A stretch of DNA of 6,016 bases from Syntrophaceae bacterium UBA6255 (lineage in GTDB: Bacteria > Desulfobacterota > Syntrophia > Syntrophales > Smithellaceae). Below, one piece after another: positions 5,702 through 6,016 of this stretch. A program made the translations under genes and the position numbers. Location of the stretch: assembly GCA_002441205.1 (NCBI GenBank), contig DJVN01000226.1:1-6016 (forward strand), read 5' to 3'. Numbering within the stretch: the stretch's first letter is position 1; each line of letters opens with the position of its first letter. The notes beneath the pieces were generated by a model. The model saw nothing but the letters and a program-made list of their open reading frames with translations. It was not told the origin of the DNA and made no database searches.

Positions 5702-5730
5702 TTGACTAAGCGCAGTATTATAATTATAAT
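5702..5730 (+). promoter_or_regulatory. Strong sigma-70 promoter of the second ATPase gene
   Basis: TTGACT (5702-5707) is followed by 17 bp and a perfect TATAAT (5725-5730). A second TATAAT lies directly before it (5719-5724) but at an 11-bp spacing that is not usable with this -35. The RNA start should be near 5737, about 30 nt before the ATG at 5769. Confidence 0.8.
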
Positions 5731-5768
5731 GCACAATAATATCTAAATTTATGCATTATGGATAAATT

Positions 5769-6016
5769 ATGTTAAAAGACGTTGTTCTTGTTCAAAAAAG
5801 GGAGCTGGAGAATCGGCTTCGGGAAAGATACGTCGAGCGGCAATTATCGGATCATTTGGATTTTGGTAATGATTTGATTAAGGTTATCACGGGTCCGCGA
5901 CGGGCGGGAAAATCATTTTACGCCGCTCATTTGATTGCGCAGGCCGGCTCTTACGGTTATGTTAATTTTGATGATGAACGGTTGGTGGCCGTCGAAGATT
6001 ATGATGAGATTCTTGG
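5769..6016 (+). CDS. AAA_14-type ATPase, N-terminal part, truncated by window end
   Basis: The first 82 codons of a P-loop ATPase are visible and run off the window. MLKDVVLVQKRELENRLRER is a charged leader, LIKVITGPRRAGKSFYA contains Walker A GPRRAGKS (42-49), and YGYVNFDDERL (63-73) is the conserved second strand of AAA_14 proteins. A TAA at 5763-5765 rules out an earlier in-frame start; the ribosome site is weak. The P-loop wording (GPRRAGKS against GPRQTGKT) puts it in a different branch from the ATPase at 3596, so it is not a recent copy. It has its own strong promoter. A DUF4143 C-terminus is expected but not visible, and the function is unknown. Confidence 0.85.
   Translation, partial: MLKDVVLVQKRELENRLRERYVERQLSDHLDFGNDLIKVITGPRRAGKSFYAAHLIAQAGSYGYVNFDDERLVAVEDYDEIL

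Noticed and set aside
5497..5736. Minus-strand frame of 79 codons upstream of the antitoxin
   Set aside because: It translates the hairpin (GAGKMPA), the heptad array and the promoter/operator; no family resemblance.

Overview
The window looks like a chromosomal stretch of an uncultured Gram-negative bacterium, AT-leaning and of moderate GC. A surface-polysaccharide locus gives way to a repeat-rich accessory block. A C6-TTTATAAA-G6 palindrome, an ATTGCCCGG...CCGGGCAAT hairpin, a GGAGCGGGCA...TGCCGGCTCC hairpin and several 7-bp-period arrays occur together. From memory, this mix is common in Desulfobacterota (Syntrophales-like) and some other environmental genomes. The lineage call is tentative because there is no rRNA or marker gene.

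Region 1 (1-3229), all on the + strand, is a polysaccharide or O-antigen-type segment. It holds the C-terminal ~376 residues of a GT-B family 4 glycosyltransferase, then two consecutive membrane acyltransferase-3 (OafA/WecH-type) genes. The first acyltransferase gene is interrupted by an in-frame TAA right after its first membrane helix, so it is called a pseudogene. The second is intact. The likely joint role is sugar transfer followed by O-acylation of a surface glycan. The glycosyltransferase carries a palindromic repeat inserted in frame in its inter-domain linker.

Region 2 (3230-3595) has no gene. It contains two adjacent heptanucleotide arrays, AT-rich DNA, two hairpins and a weak candidate promoter.

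Region 3 (3596-5544) holds an AAA_14/DUF4143 ATPase with a PD-(D/E)XK-like C-terminus (+ strand), converging on a minus-strand Phd/YefM-RelE toxin-antitoxin operon. The operon has a near-consensus promoter (TTGACA-N17-TACAAT) overlapped by three TGTACA hexamers spaced exactly 9 bp apart. Dispersed palindromes fill the gap between the convergent genes.

Region 4 (5545-6016) has another heptad array, a second copy of the GGAGC hairpin (25/26 identical to the one at 3458) and a strong promoter (TTGACT-N17-TATAAT). It ends in a second AAA_14-type ATPase, cut off by the window end after 82 codons. The ATPase/toxin-antitoxin block is thus bracketed by matching repeats, which suggests a mobile or recombined cassette next to the polysaccharide genes. 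No clearly new multi-gene system is demonstrated. The best leads are the interrupted acyltransferase, the repeat-in-gene events and the phased TGTACA operator.
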